A DNA stretch of 40,954 nucleotides from Alphaproteobacteria bacterium. GTDB taxonomy: Bacteria > Pseudomonadota > Alphaproteobacteria > Rickettsiales > UBA998. The stretch covers positions 1-40,954 of the forward strand of contig RDZH01000025.1 of the NCBI GenBank assembly GCA_004293935.1. The letters run 5' to 3'. The position numbers and the translations under genes are program-made. This document shows positions 1 to 7,991 of this stretch, in pieces. The notes under the pieces were generated by a model. The model did no database searches, was not told the origin of the DNA, and worked only from the letters and a program-made list of their open reading frames with translations. Every line of letters begins with the position of its first letter. Positions within the stretch are counted from its first letter, which is position 1.

Positions 1-1
1 C

Positions 2-127
2 TATAATCACTTGCTTCCACAGAAGGCAATAGGGTATAAAACACCAGCAGAAGCAATCGCAGAAGCTATGAACTCACCCAACCTGACGGGGATGGACATC
101 TTAATGCTAAATCGTTCACCATTTTGA
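2..127 (+). CDS. Transposase C-terminus (integrase-core type), cut by the window edge
   Basis: An open frame enters from the left edge and stops at TGA 125-127, giving about 41 residues. It begins YNHLLPQKAIGYKTPAEA, which matches the usual end of DDE integrase-core transposases of the IS481/IS3 type (consensus near YNxxRPHxALGxxTPAE). The catalytic residues lie outside the window, so neither the exact family nor whether the gene is intact can be decided. No terminal inverted repeat was recognised between 128 and 274, an AT-rich stretch of about 150 bp with no other gene. Confidence 0.6.
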   Translation, partial: YNHLLPQKAIGYKTPAEAIAEAMNSPNLTGMDILMLNRSPF

Positions 128-274
128 CTATATGTTCCTTATTCATAACCAATCCCTAAAATAATGTAGATATATTATACCATTTTTTCTCTAATTATCC
201 CACATCAAAATGTATAGCATCGCGTGTGAATACGTTATAGCGATTTACGTATTGAATATTTTTCAGTTGTCTCT

Positions 275-697
275 ATGCTATGGCATATGAAATTCTGGAT
301 GAAGAACAGGGCATTTATTATTGTGGCTGCGGTAGCATTGCTAGTGCATACCCTCCTGCCGTTTTATGCATCCTATCATGTGCCTACACAACAAATATCC
401 TCGCTGTTTGGTGACAAAGTACTGCTCTGTACTGCGGATGGTTTCAAGATATTTAGTTGGGATGATTTACGCAACGGCAAAGAACAACCAAAACCTAACA
501 CACACTATAAATGTCCACTTTGTTATGTTGCAGCACATGACCACGCTATCACCCCAAACTATTCTAATTTTGTTGCTGTTGCGTCACTAATCACGCACTA
601 TGCGTTCCTTTTTTGCCTTGAGAATATAGCACCTTCGCATGAAGCACTCTGGCGCAAACTCCGCACACGATCACCGCCTTTTTCTTTCGTAGCCTAA
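275..697 (+). CDS. Small membrane-anchored protein, DUF2946-like
   Basis: A 140-residue protein with one hydrophobic segment near residues 12-30, followed by a soluble part with KVLLCTADGFKIF and a Cys pair in HYKCPLCYVAAHDH. A short N-terminal helix, an LLCTxDGxK-like motif and a late CPxC with histidines recall DUF2946, a small protein often found beside copper-related genes. That assignment is from memory of the family pattern. The start is uncertain: ATGs at 275, 287 and 299 are all in frame and none has a clear ribosome site. It lies 40 bp upstream of a His/Met-rich barrel gene on the same strand, so the two probably form an operon. A metal role is inference only. Confidence 0.6.
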   Translation: MLWHMKFWMKNRAFIIVAAVALLVHTLLPFYASYHVPTQQISSLFGDKVLLCTADGFKIFSWDDLRNGKEQPKPNTHYKCPLCYVAAHDHAITPNYSNFVAVASLITHYAFLFCLENIAPSHEALWRKLRTRSPPFSFVA

Positions 698-737
698 GCC
701 TATTTTATTTTCATTATTATTGTACGAAGGAATTTTT

Positions 738-1751
738 ATGCGAAATTTTGTCTTCGCAGGCGCGTGTGCGCTTGCATTCTCTTATGCTTCAGCAGCATTT
801 GCTGATGGCAAAAAACACCCCGAAGATCACGCGCCTATCGGCGTTATGGGCGATCATCTGCACAAAGAAGGTGAATGGATGGTGGGGTATCACTACCAGC
901 ACTCACGCACATCAGGTTATCGCAATGGCTCAAACAAAGTCAGCAACGCTAGCGTCATGTCTGCTTATGGCGAAGCAGCCACGGAAATGACGATGGGAAT
1001 GCACATGCTTGAAATCATGTATGGTATTTCCGATGATCTAACGCTGATGGTTATGCCACAATACATGGTCATGGATATGACGCATCAATCATCGCACGGT
1101 AGTGGGCATATCCATGATCACACAACAAAAGGTCTTGGTGATACTCAAGTAACAGGGCTTTACTCAATCTATGATCAAGAACATGCTGATAACCAGCATA
1201 AAATACACCTAAATATGGGCGTGAGTCTTCCCACAGGTTCGATTGATAAAACCTTCGTGAATCACCATGATCACGTGTATCCCCTGCCCTATCAGATGCA
1301 GTTTGGCAGTGGCACATTTGATCCGATCATCGGAGCTACCTATAATGGAGCAGCGCACCATTGGTCATGGGGCGCGCAAACGCTGAACATGGTTCGTCTT
1401 GGAAAGAACGATAATGGCTATCGTCTTGGCAATAAATACACGGCAACCACATGGATTGCACGTACTATCACAGACTTTGCCAGCCTATCATTCAGGCTCG
1501 ATGGTGAGGCGTGGGATGATGTGTCTGGTCGTGATGCACGCCTTCCACTCACCACGATTGCAGGAGCTAATCCCAATGAATTGGCTGGAGAGCGTGTGAT
1601 GGCGAATATAGGACTCAATCTTCTTGGAGATGAAACGCTATCTGATCAACGTCTTTCAGCAGAATTCGGACTACCCATCTATCAACGCTATTCAGGACCA
1701 CAACCTAACATGGATTATCGCATGTCACTTGCTTGGCAATGGGCGTTTTAA
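738..1751 (+). CDS. Outer-membrane beta-barrel protein, His/Met-rich (MetA-pathway/transporter-like)
   Basis: A 337-residue protein with a signal peptide (MRNFVFAGACALAFSYASAAFA) and alternating polar/hydrophobic strands ending in the aromatic AWQWAF, typical of barrels. It is rich in His and Met (for example HMLEIMYG, MVMPQYMVMDMTH, HGSGHIHDH), which suggests surface binding of a soft metal such as copper. It resembles the family annotated as phenol MetA-degradation-pathway or simply transporter; the function is not proven. The start at 738 is chosen because AAGGA stands 8 bp upstream; a frame opening at 720 lacks this. The stop TAA abuts a palindromic element at 1752. Confidence 0.65.
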   Translation: MRNFVFAGACALAFSYASAAFADGKKHPEDHAPIGVMGDHLHKEGEWMVGYHYQHSRTSGYRNGSNKVSNASVMSAYGEAATEMTMGMHMLEIMYGISDDLTLMVMPQYMVMDMTHQSSHGSGHIHDHTTKGLGDTQVTGLYSIYDQEHADNQHKIHLNMGVSLPTGSIDKTFVNHHDHVYPLPYQMQFGSGTFDPIIGATYNGAAHHWSWGAQTLNMVRLGKNDNGYRLGNKYTATTWIARTITDFASLSFRLDGEAWDDVSGRDARLPLTTIAGANPNELAGERVMANIGLNLLGDETLSDQRLSAEFGLPIYQRYSGPQPNMDYRMSLAWQWAF

Positions 1752-1804
1752 TATAGCGCGTAGCGATAGTTTCGTTAAAGAACCTATCGCTAGGTCGCGC
1801 TATA
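1752..1804. repeat. Palindromic gene-end element A, copy 1
   Basis: A 53-bp inverted repeat. The outer arms are TATAGCGCG (1752-1760) and CGCGCTATA (1796-1804); the inner arms are TAGCGATAG and CTATCGCTA around a GTTAAAGAAC centre. It starts at the base after the stop codon of the upstream barrel gene. Copy 2 at 6190-6243 is nearly identical. It lies between converging genes and may act as a two-way terminator. Confidence 0.8.
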
Positions 1805-1828
1805 AACATAGGAACTAGTGCCATGAAT

Positions 1829-1870
1829 TTTCAGTAGGGTTGCTCTCAAAAAAGAACAAACCTACTGAAA
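1829..1870. repeat. Palindromic gene-end element B, copy 1
   Basis: A 42-bp inverted repeat with arms TTTCAGTAGG (1829-1838) and CCTACTGAAA (1861-1870). A second inner pairing is possible between GTTGCTCT and AGAACAAA. Copy 2 at 6361-6403 shares almost the whole sequence. It lies 13 bp past the stop of the decarboxylase gene on the minus strand and 24 bp from element A. Confidence 0.8.
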
Positions 1871-1883
1871 CGTGCCATAGGAT

Positions 1884-3080
1884 TTACGCTGCAATAATCT
1901 CAAGCTGTTCATCGCTGATTTCTTCATCATCACGATACATCGTCATCAGCGGTTCATCTTTCACATAAACAAGCGTGTCCGATGGATGAAAGCCATTAAA
2001 GCGCGTTGCCATGGTGCGCCCATATGCCCCCATCTGCCCAATCTCAATGAAATCGCCTTCTTCCGTATCATTGGGAAGATAAAAAGGACCTTTCATATAA
2101 TCCAAGGAATCACATGTAGGACCATAGAAGCTGAACGCTGCCAAATCACGCGAATAAATCTCCTCGTCGCATATAAGTTTAACGGGATAAATAAAACGCG
2201 GTGTACCAGCATCAAACAGGCTGCCATATGTCCCATCATTAATATAGAGCATATTGCCTTTGCGCAACTCCACGCGTACAATCAAAGACATGCATTCCGC
2301 TACCAAGGCACGCCCCGGTTCAGCAAGCAATGTCATCTTCTCATAATGTGGAATACGCGCAAATTCATGATGGATTGCTTCAAAATAATCCTCCATATAA
2401 GGGGGGATCATGCCGGGATAGATGGAAGGAAACCCGCCACCAACATTGAAGAAATCCAACTGCACTTCCGATTGCTCTACAACTTCCGCTACCATCCGAA
2501 TCGCAATACGGTAGGCATCAGGGTGCATACATTGCGAACCTGCATGAAAACATATGCCGACACGCGCTACTTTCTCTGATACTTTCTTGATCAGTTGCGG
2601 TGCTTCTTGCAAATTACATCCAAATTTTTCTGCTAAGGTCAACTCAGCATAGGTATTGGGAATAGAAAGACGCACATGCAAGGTGAGATCTTGAGCAAAA
2701 TCAGTTTCTTGCAAAATCTTTTCAAGTTCGCGTTCACTATCCAAAGAAAAATGACGTACACCAAACTCAAAATAAGCACGACGTATCGCATGACGAGGTT
2801 TCACTGGATGCATGAAATATAATTCTGCATCGTGAAAAAGACGGCGCACATGCGCTACCTCATCAATCGAAGCGACATCGAATCGCCTTATTCCTGCATG
2901 ATAGAGATGCGTCAGCACCACTGCCTCAGGGTTCGTTTTCACGGCAAATAAGCAATTTGCCTTGAAATGTTGACCAAAAAAATGTGCCGCTCTTAACAGT
3001 GCCTTAGGGCGAAATACAAAAAAAGATGTGTCAAAGTCGTCACGAACCACGGATGCAATTGTTCTCAGTGCTTGCGCCAT
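1884..3080 (-). CDS. Ornithine/lysine-type PLP decarboxylase (fold type III)
   Basis: A 398-residue enzyme of the Orn/DAP/Arg decarboxylase group 2 family, which removes CO2 from ornithine (or lysine) to give putrescine (or cadaverine) in the cytoplasm. Seen: the PLP lysine K48 in FAVKTNP, H179 in FHAGSQ, GGGF at 214-217, EPGR at 254-257 binding phosphate, and C323-D324 in GPTCDSLD, the cysteine loop at the dimer interface. Length and motifs fit bacterial ornithine decarboxylases of alphaproteobacteria. Substrate choice between ornithine and lysine cannot be read from sequence alone. It is a single gene, convergent with the barrel gene, with a long AT-rich upstream region that holds a TATAAT box at 3136-3141. 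The tail after about residue 383 is acidic (DDEEISDEQLE). Confidence 0.85.
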   Translation of the reverse strand: MAQALRTIASVVRDDFDTSFFVFRPKALLRAAHFFGQHFKANCLFAVKTNPEAVVLTHLYHAGIRRFDVASIDEVAHVRRLFHDAELYFMHPVKPRHAIRRAYFEFGVRHFSLDSERELEKILQETDFAQDLTLHVRLSIPNTYAELTLAEKFGCNLQEAPQLIKKVSEKVARVGICFHAGSQCMHPDAYRIAIRMVAEVVEQSEVQLDFFNVGGGFPSIYPGMIPPYMEDYFEAIHHEFARIPHYEKMTLLAEPGRALVAECMSLIVRVELRKGNMLYINDGTYGSLFDAGTPRFIYPVKLICDEEIYSRDLAAFSFYGPTCDSLDYMKGPFYLPNDTEEGDFIEIGQMGAYGRTMATRFNGFHPSDTLVYVKDEPLMTMYRDDEEISDEQLEIIAA

Positions 3081-3135
3081 TTCCTATATGTTTACCCCAC
3101 AGGTTAAAAGTTGAAATAATAAAAAAGAAGCGTAC

Positions 3136-3141
3136 ATTATA
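3136..3141 (-). promoter_or_regulatory. Candidate -10 box of the decarboxylase gene
   Basis: The minus strand reads TTGC-TATAAT about 55 bp upstream of the decarboxylase start. The -10 box is a perfect consensus, but no good -35 box lies at the right distance, so an activator or an extended -10 would be needed. The region 3081-3418 (338 bp) contains no gene; it is AT-rich with runs of A and T and carries divergent promoters for the decarboxylase and the DUF484 gene. Confidence 0.35.
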
Positions 3142-3252
3142 GCAAAAATTTTGAAGGTAAAGTGAATTTTTTGTGTATTTGCATTTTTTTTTCAAAAAAA
3201 ATTTCTCCTTGCTGCAAAATCATACACTTTACGTGTAAAAATCCAAAAAAAA

Positions 3253-3299
3253 TTGTTTACAAACAATGCTTTGACTAGCAAACTTTTGAATCATATTTT
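3253..3299 (+). promoter_or_regulatory. Candidate promoter of the DUF484-xerC-bioF operon with an adjacent palindrome
   Basis: TTGACT (3271-3276) and TATTTT (3294-3299) are separated by 17 bp and form a plausible sigma-70 promoter, about 120 bp upstream of the DUF484 start. Just before the -35 box is the inverted repeat TTGTTTACAAACAA (3253-3266, 6-bp arms), a possible operator. Both assignments are by inspection only. Confidence 0.35.
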
Positions 3300-3418
3300 T
3301 TCACGACCAAACTATAAATTTTTGTAATATATCGCAATACTCACTTTTTTCTCTAGCAACACCGCCTTCATGCGTAAAAAAACTATCTTCACCGCTTTAT
3401 CTATGCAACAATGAGGGG

Positions 3419-4189
3419 ATGGATAGTGACCGTACCATTTGTGAATCTGATCTTCCTCTTGCCTCTTATGTGAGTGCGGAAGAAGTCGTGCATTATCTCA
3501 CGCACCATCCTGATTTTCTGCATGATCATCCTGAATTATGGGAACGACTCACCCCGCCAAGCCGCCTAACAAGCGAATCTCCCCACACTATTGCCGATTT
3601 TCAACAACATGCCATTCGTCATTTGCAACAACAGATGCAGCATCTGCGCACGGAGCATGGGGGCATGGTGCGGATTGTACGGGAACAACAACAGATCATG
3701 AAGCGTATGCAGCGGGCGATTGCCGCCTGTGTGCGCATCAGCACGTTGGAAGATATGTTTGAAATGCTGTGCATGGAACTACCCGTACTCTTGCATATTG
3801 ATGTTGTGCGCCTCGGTTTAGAAAGTGATATGGCAAGCTATTATGAAAGCTATTATCCTGAATCGAATTATTCGGGACTCGTCTTATTCCCGTTGCACGC
3901 ACATAAACTGTATTTTGGACAACATAACATCATCCATTCCGTAGCGCGGGATGCATCCTACGCTCCCTTGCATCAGATGTTGTTTCATGAATGTCGCGCT
4001 CTGGCGGATCAATGTATCTATTTGCGCCTTCCTTTGTTATCCATTGAGCGTGATGCGATTCTTGCCTTAGGGGTACGTGCTGATGCGCACATGTTCCCTA
4101 CCCACGCTGAATCTATGATGATCTTTTTTGCTGAAGCACTCTCTCACATACTAGATCGCCTACTCGCACAGGATGCTGGGCTATTATGA
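3419..4189 (+). CDS. DUF484 family protein
   Basis: A 256-residue protein of the DUF484 family (GAF-like fold). The N-terminal signature is VVHYLTHHPDFLHDHPELWERL (residues about 23-44), followed by IADFQQHAIRHLQQQM and a likely coiled coil at 60-95, then a GAF-like domain to the end. DUF484 is commonly encoded directly before xerC in proteobacteria, as here, where the stop overlaps the xerC start (ATGA at 4186-4189). Its biochemical role is not established. The ATG at 3419 is preceded at once by GAGGGG, which is closer than ideal for a ribosome site, so the exact start is a little uncertain. It is the first gene of a three-gene operon. Confidence 0.85.
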   Translation: MDSDRTICESDLPLASYVSAEEVVHYLTHHPDFLHDHPELWERLTPPSRLTSESPHTIADFQQHAIRHLQQQMQHLRTEHGGMVRIVREQQQIMKRMQRAIAACVRISTLEDMFEMLCMELPVLLHIDVVRLGLESDMASYYESYYPESNYSGLVLFPLHAHKLYFGQHNIIHSVARDASYAPLHQMLFHECRALADQCIYLRLPLLSIERDAILALGVRADAHMFPTHAESMMIFFAEALSHILDRLLAQDAGLL

Positions 4190-5124
4190 TACCGCTTTCT
4201 TCTGAGCTATCGCAATATTTTCATGCATGGGTTCAACATCTTCAGCATGAGCGGCGTTATTCTTTGCATACATGCACCGCCTATAGGCATGATGTGACGG
4301 AATTTATCACTTTTTTATCGCAATATTTTGGGGCGCCCGTCAATCATGAACATATCAGCACAATACATCGTAGTGCCATGCGCGCATGGTTAGCGCATCG
4401 CCATCGGCAATCATGGGATGCTCATTCAACACAACGCGCTTTAAGTGCCATCAAACATTGGGCGCGCTATCTTGAACAGAATATGGGGCTTTCTCTTGGT
4501 ATCATCACAAGCACACGCCCACCTAAAATGGCAAGCACTCTACCAAAAGCCCTAAGCCAAGATGATAGCGCAGACATCACAGAGCAGATTGCAGCGCAGC
4601 AACCAGTTTTATGGGTAGGGCTTCGTGATCGAGCGATTGCTTTGTTGCTCTATGGATGCGGATTGCGTATCAGTGAAGCATTAGCACTTTCCGTGCGTGA
4701 CTTGCGTCATGAAGAAGGCATTGTGCATATACGCAACGGTAAAGGAGGCAAGGATCGCAGCGTCCCCCTACTTCCCCTCATCTATGATGCCGTGATGGAT
4801 TATTGCAAGCATTGTCCCTATGATCTCTCAGGGGATGTGCTTTTTTATGGCGCACGTGGCAAGCCTTGCAATGCTCGGATTATACGCAAACAGATGCAAC
4901 AACTCCGTCACGCGCTTATGTTGCCCGATTATGCCACACCGCACGCCTTGCGCCATAGCTTCGCGACGCATCTGTTGCAGGAAGGCGCACATTTACGCGA
5001 TATTCAATCTTTGCTTGGGCATTCGCAACTTGCCACCACGCAACGCTATACCCATGTCGATCTCAAACATATGCTCCCGCAATTTCATTCTGCCCATCCT
5101 TTAAGCAAAACACATGTTTCATGA
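4186..5124 (+). CDS. xerC: Tyrosine recombinase XerC
   Basis: A 312-residue site-specific recombinase that, with XerD, resolves chromosome dimers at dif during division. The N-terminal SAM-like core-binding domain spans about residues 8-105 and the catalytic domain about 120-305. All catalytic residues are visible: R161 (GLRISEAL), K186 (NGKGGKDR), H253 and R256 (HALRHSFATH), H279 (LLGHSQ) and the nucleophile Y288 (TQRYTHVD). XerC is preferred over XerD because of the DUF484 gene overlapping upstream, the usual context for xerC. The 3' end overlaps the bioF-like gene by 11 bp. Confidence 0.88.
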   Translation: MIPLSSELSQYFHAWVQHLQHERRYSLHTCTAYRHDVTEFITFLSQYFGAPVNHEHISTIHRSAMRAWLAHRHRQSWDAHSTQRALSAIKHWARYLEQNMGLSLGIITSTRPPKMASTLPKALSQDDSADITEQIAAQQPVLWVGLRDRAIALLLYGCGLRISEALALSVRDLRHEEGIVHIRNGKGGKDRSVPLLPLIYDAVMDYCKHCPYDLSGDVLFYGARGKPCNARIIRKQMQQLRHALMLPDYATPHALRHSFATHLLQEGAHLRDIQSLLGHSQLATTQRYTHVDLKHMLPQFHSAHPLSKTHVS

Positions 5125-6232
5125 TCATCTTCAGCAAATCTATGATCGCTCTACAGCGAACTCACGTATCCGTACCCTTGCTGATTTTCAAAGCGATGGC
5201 GTGCATCTTTGGCATGATGGTGTGCGTTACCTTTCCTTTGCAAGCAATGATTATCTTGGTATCGCCTCCAGCTTGGCACGCCTTGCAGACGCACCGCTTC
5301 ATGGTGCAGGCGCATCGCGCTTTGTCATTGGCAACCATGCAGCTTATGCGCACACAGAAGCGTTACTTGCGCAAATCCAGCATAGCGAAGCAGCTCTTTT
5401 ATTCCCCTCAGGCTATCAAGCGCATCTTGGGGTGATTCCCGCATTGCTTGGCAAAGATGATCTGATTATGATGGATAAATACGCCCATGCCTGCATGGTC
5501 GATGGGGCGCGCTTAAGTGGCGCAACCGTCCGCCGTTTTCGGCATAATGATCTGCAGCATCTTAGCACACTCCTAGCGAAACATCGTCGCCATGCCCGCG
5601 CCTGTATGATTCTCACAGAAACCGTGTTTAGCATGGATGGTGATCGCGCTCCACTCCATGCCCTGCGTGCGCTTGCAGATAGCTATGATGCATGGTTGAT
5701 GGTCGATGATGCCCATGGTCTTGGCATCCCTTCATCTGATGCCATCGTTCCCATTGAAGTGCATACGGGGACATGTTCAAAATCACTTGGGATGATCGGA
5801 GGCTATGTGTGCGGATCGCGCTTGCTCATCGATACACTCACCCAAAGCGCACGATCCTTATTATTCACCACAGCACTTCCTGAAGCGATTGTGATGCGTA
5901 TTGCGCACGGCTTAGACATCATGATGCGTGAACCAGAGCGCGGCATTAAAGTGATGCAACTTGCACAGCGGTTGTGCGCGCAATGCCATCTTCCCGTTCC
6001 AAGCAGCCCGATCATTCCGATTATCTTAGGCAGCAATGAACAGGCTCTCAGCGTGCATTATGCGCTGCGTGAATTGGGGATGTGGGTTCCTGCCATTCGT
6101 CCACCAACAGTGCCAGAGGGAACAGCGCGACTACGTATATCCCTCAGCGCATCCCATACAGAGGATCAGATCGATTTATTGGCGCACTATATAGCGCGTA
6201 GCGATAGGTTAGTTAAAGAACCTATCGGCTAG
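5114..6232 (+). CDS. bioF: 8-amino-7-oxononanoate synthase-type PLP enzyme (BioF-like)
   Basis: A 372-residue alpha-oxoamine synthase. BioF joins pimeloyl-ACP/CoA and alanine to start biotin ring assembly. Seen: GAGASRFVIGNH (64-75), DDAHGLG (198-204), the PLP lysine K223 in TGTCSKSLGMIGG, and PPTVPEGTARLRISLSA (330-346), all close to BioF. No other biotin gene is in the window, so a related oxoamine synthase activity cannot be excluded. Unusual: the last 13 residues (IARSDRLVKEPIG) and the stop codon are encoded by palindromic element A (6190-6243). Family members normally end near residue 358, so the tail looks acquired. Translationally coupled to xerC by an 11-bp overlap. Confidence 0.8.
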   Translation: MFHDHLQQIYDRSTANSRIRTLADFQSDGVHLWHDGVRYLSFASNDYLGIASSLARLADAPLHGAGASRFVIGNHAAYAHTEALLAQIQHSEAALLFPSGYQAHLGVIPALLGKDDLIMMDKYAHACMVDGARLSGATVRRFRHNDLQHLSTLLAKHRRHARACMILTETVFSMDGDRAPLHALRALADSYDAWLMVDDAHGLGIPSSDAIVPIEVHTGTCSKSLGMIGGYVCGSRLLIDTLTQSARSLLFTTALPEAIVMRIAHGLDIMMREPERGIKVMQLAQRLCAQCHLPVPSSPIIPIILGSNEQALSVHYALRELGMWVPAIRPPTVPEGTARLRISLSASHTEDQIDLLAHYIARSDRLVKEPIG

Positions 6233-6243
6233 GTCGCGCTATA
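6190..6243. repeat. Palindromic gene-end element A, copy 2
   Basis: A 54-bp inverted repeat: outer arms TATAGCGCG (6190-6198) and CGCGCTATA (6235-6243), inner arms TAGCGATAGGTT and AACCTATCGGCTA. It differs from copy 1 (1752-1804) by about three substitutions and one indel. Positions 6191-6232 are the 3' end of the bioF-like gene. The right border continues into CTATAGCACTATA (6239-6251), a motif shared with other gene ends in the window. Confidence 0.85.
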
Positions 6244-6285
6244 GCACTATAAAATACTGTGTCATACTTGGCATAAGGCAGGTAT

Positions 6286-6332
6286 CCATAAACTACTGTT
6301 GCTACTAGACTCCTGCCTACGCAGGAGTGACG
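6286..6332. repeat. Dispersed hairpin repeat (ACTCCTGC family), single unit
   Basis: ACTCCTGC-CTAC-GCAGGAGT (6309-6328) is a perfect 8-bp stem hairpin. The flank TAAACTACTGTTGCTACTAG upstream is similar, in inverse orientation, to the flank of the copy at 20527-20572, so the repeat unit is larger than the hairpin. Related paired hairpins lie at 20631-20701 and 35991-36060. It sits between palindromic elements A and B. Confidence 0.7.
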
Positions 6333-6349
6333 GGTACGAGAAAAAACAA

Positions 6350-6412
6350 TATAACGCATATTTCAGTAGGGTTGCTCTTAATTAAAGAACAAACCTACTG
6401 AAACGTGCTATA
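6350..6412. repeat. Palindromic gene-end element B, copy 2
   Basis: The core TTTCAGTAGG (6361-6370) / CCTACTGAAA (6394-6403) matches copy 1 at 1829-1870. Weaker outer pairing extends it to TATAACGC on the left and GTGCTATA on the right. On the minus strand it encodes the last residues and the stop of holB. Confidence 0.8.
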
Positions 6413-7392
6413 TACTGAATCATGTGACGCTTATCTAAATGAAAAATCGTTGCATCCTGCACAAGCTGCGTGAGATGTTCATAATGTTCCGTCAACAACG
6501 CATGATAGCTCGCCCCGCGCTCATAGGCGATCAATGCCCACAAAGAAATCACATGATGCAGGCTGCATTCAGGGTCTTTTGCCAACTTATCCACCAGCGC
6601 GTGAATTTTATGATCATCAGCAGTGCGCGCCACCTCACGCCACGCCGTGACATAATCATGCCATTGCATCAACTGCCATTGCTTAGCCCGTCCGATACTT
6701 CCACCGCTTAAACGGTATAAATCATGCGCCTCATCTTCAGGCATCTGCATAATTTCTGCAAACATGCTTAGCGATGGTGGCGTACACAACACCCGACGAC
6801 AACGTGAATGAATCGTAGGCAACAATGCCCCCTCACGGTGTGAAATCAAGAAAAATACTGTATAGGGAGGGGGTTCTTCTAACCATTTCAACAAAGCATT
6901 CATGGCGGAAGGGTTCATCGCATCCGCTGCATCAATAATGATGGTTTTCCATGCCCCCTCACCCGATGTTAATGTTAAAAAAGTACCAAGCGTTCGTATT
7001 TGCTCAACATTAATCTCACGCTTAAATTGCTTTTTCTTTTCATCATAAGGGGGAGTGATCCACAAAAAATCAGAATGCGTTCTTTGCTTCATACGCTCAT
7101 AAGCTAATGAATTCGCATCCCATGTGAGGCGGTTCGCATCTGCCAATGTATCATGCACAGGATCACCAAATAAATCAAAAGACGGCTCGCTTGGCACATG
7201 TGGGCATAATAAGGCAGCAGCAGCACGAAACGCTAATTGCGCCTTGCCAATGCCTTCAATCCCTGCGATTAAATAGGCAGAAGCGACTCTGTTATGTGCA
7301 AAATCACGTGCTAGAAATGCCTCCGCACGTTCCAAGCCCCGCAATATTATTTCATCCTCATCTAGGGCAACCACGGTATCACATGCTCCCAT
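6382..7392 (-). CDS. holB: DNA polymerase III delta' subunit
   Basis: A 336-residue clamp-loader subunit that helps load the beta clamp on DNA. Seen: an AAA+ type fold with YLIAGIEGIGKAQLA (40-54), the sensor-type stretch TIIIDAADAMNPSAMNALLKWLEEPP, and a HSRCRR motif (SRC, as in clamp-loader subunits). It follows tmk on the same strand with a 31-bp overlap, the classic tmk-holB arrangement. No clear ribosome site precedes the ATG at 7392, so a start some codons later (a GTG in VVALDE) is possible. Unusual: the C-terminal IARFSRFVL and the stop are read from palindromic element B (6350-6412), so the tail is probably not ancestral. Confidence 0.85.
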   Translation of the reverse strand: MGACDTVVALDEDEIILRGLERAEAFLARDFAHNRVASAYLIAGIEGIGKAQLAFRAAAALLCPHVPSEPSFDLFGDPVHDTLADANRLTWDANSLAYERMKQRTHSDFLWITPPYDEKKKQFKREINVEQIRTLGTFLTLTSGEGAWKTIIIDAADAMNPSAMNALLKWLEEPPPYTVFFLISHREGALLPTIHSRCRRVLCTPPSLSMFAEIMQMPEDEAHDLYRLSGGSIGRAKQWQLMQWHDYVTAWREVARTADDHKIHALVDKLAKDPECSLHHVISLWALIAYERGASYHALLTEHYEHLTQLVQDATIFHLDKRHMIQYIARFSRFVL

Positions 7393-7991
7393 ATTTGTTG
7401 ATGGACTAGTTCAGGTACGCATGTGGCATCCACTACCTTCATTCGGTGCGGTTCACGCTGCGCGCACGCCAAAAAACCATCACGTACCGCATGATGAAAA
7501 GTGCGATCCAATGCTTCAAAGCGCATCTCATCATTGTGGCGGTCATAAGCGCGCGCTAAACCAATATCCACAGGTGCATCCAACACTAATGTCAGATCAG
7601 GAATAAACCCACCAAGCATCATACGGTGCAAGGCATCATACGAATCCATCGGCATCTGATGTGCATAGGTTTGATAAACGCGGCTGGAATCATGAAAACG
7701 ATCACACAGCACCCATTGCCCGCGCTCAAGTGCAGGAAGAATCACCCGTTGCACATGCTGTACACGCGCTGCCATAAAAAGGAGCATCTCCGATTCTCGA
7801 CACCATGATTCTTCGTGCGCACAGACCAACAAAGGACGAATCTGTTCCGCTAACGCCGTGCCACCCGGCTCACGCGTGATGCATACATCCACCCCACAAT
7901 GCTGCAAGCGATCACGAAGAAGTGCGATTTGCGTCGTTTTTCCTACCCCCTCGCCACCTTCAAGACTCAGGAATACCCCGCGCCTACGCAT
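7362..7991 (-). CDS. tmk: Thymidylate kinase
   Basis: A 209-residue kinase phosphorylating dTMP to dTDP. Seen: the P-loop EGGEGVGKTT (11-20), the substrate loop TREPGGT (39-45), the DR motif D97-R98 with following SSRVYQ (102-107), and a short lid near RAYDRHNDEMRFE. Length is typical. It starts directly after the stop of the carboxypeptidase gene (7991/7992) and overlaps holB downstream, giving a tight operon that runs on from the cell-wall genes. Confidence 0.92.
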   Translation of the reverse strand: MRRRGVFLSLEGGEGVGKTTQIALLRDRLQHCGVDVCITREPGGTALAEQIRPLLVCAHEESWCRESEMLLFMAARVQHVQRVILPALERGQWVLCDRFHDSSRVYQTYAHQMPMDSYDALHRMMLGGFIPDLTLVLDAPVDIGLARAYDRHNDEMRFEALDRTFHHAVRDGFLACAQREPHRMKVVDATCVPELVHQQIWEHVIPWLP

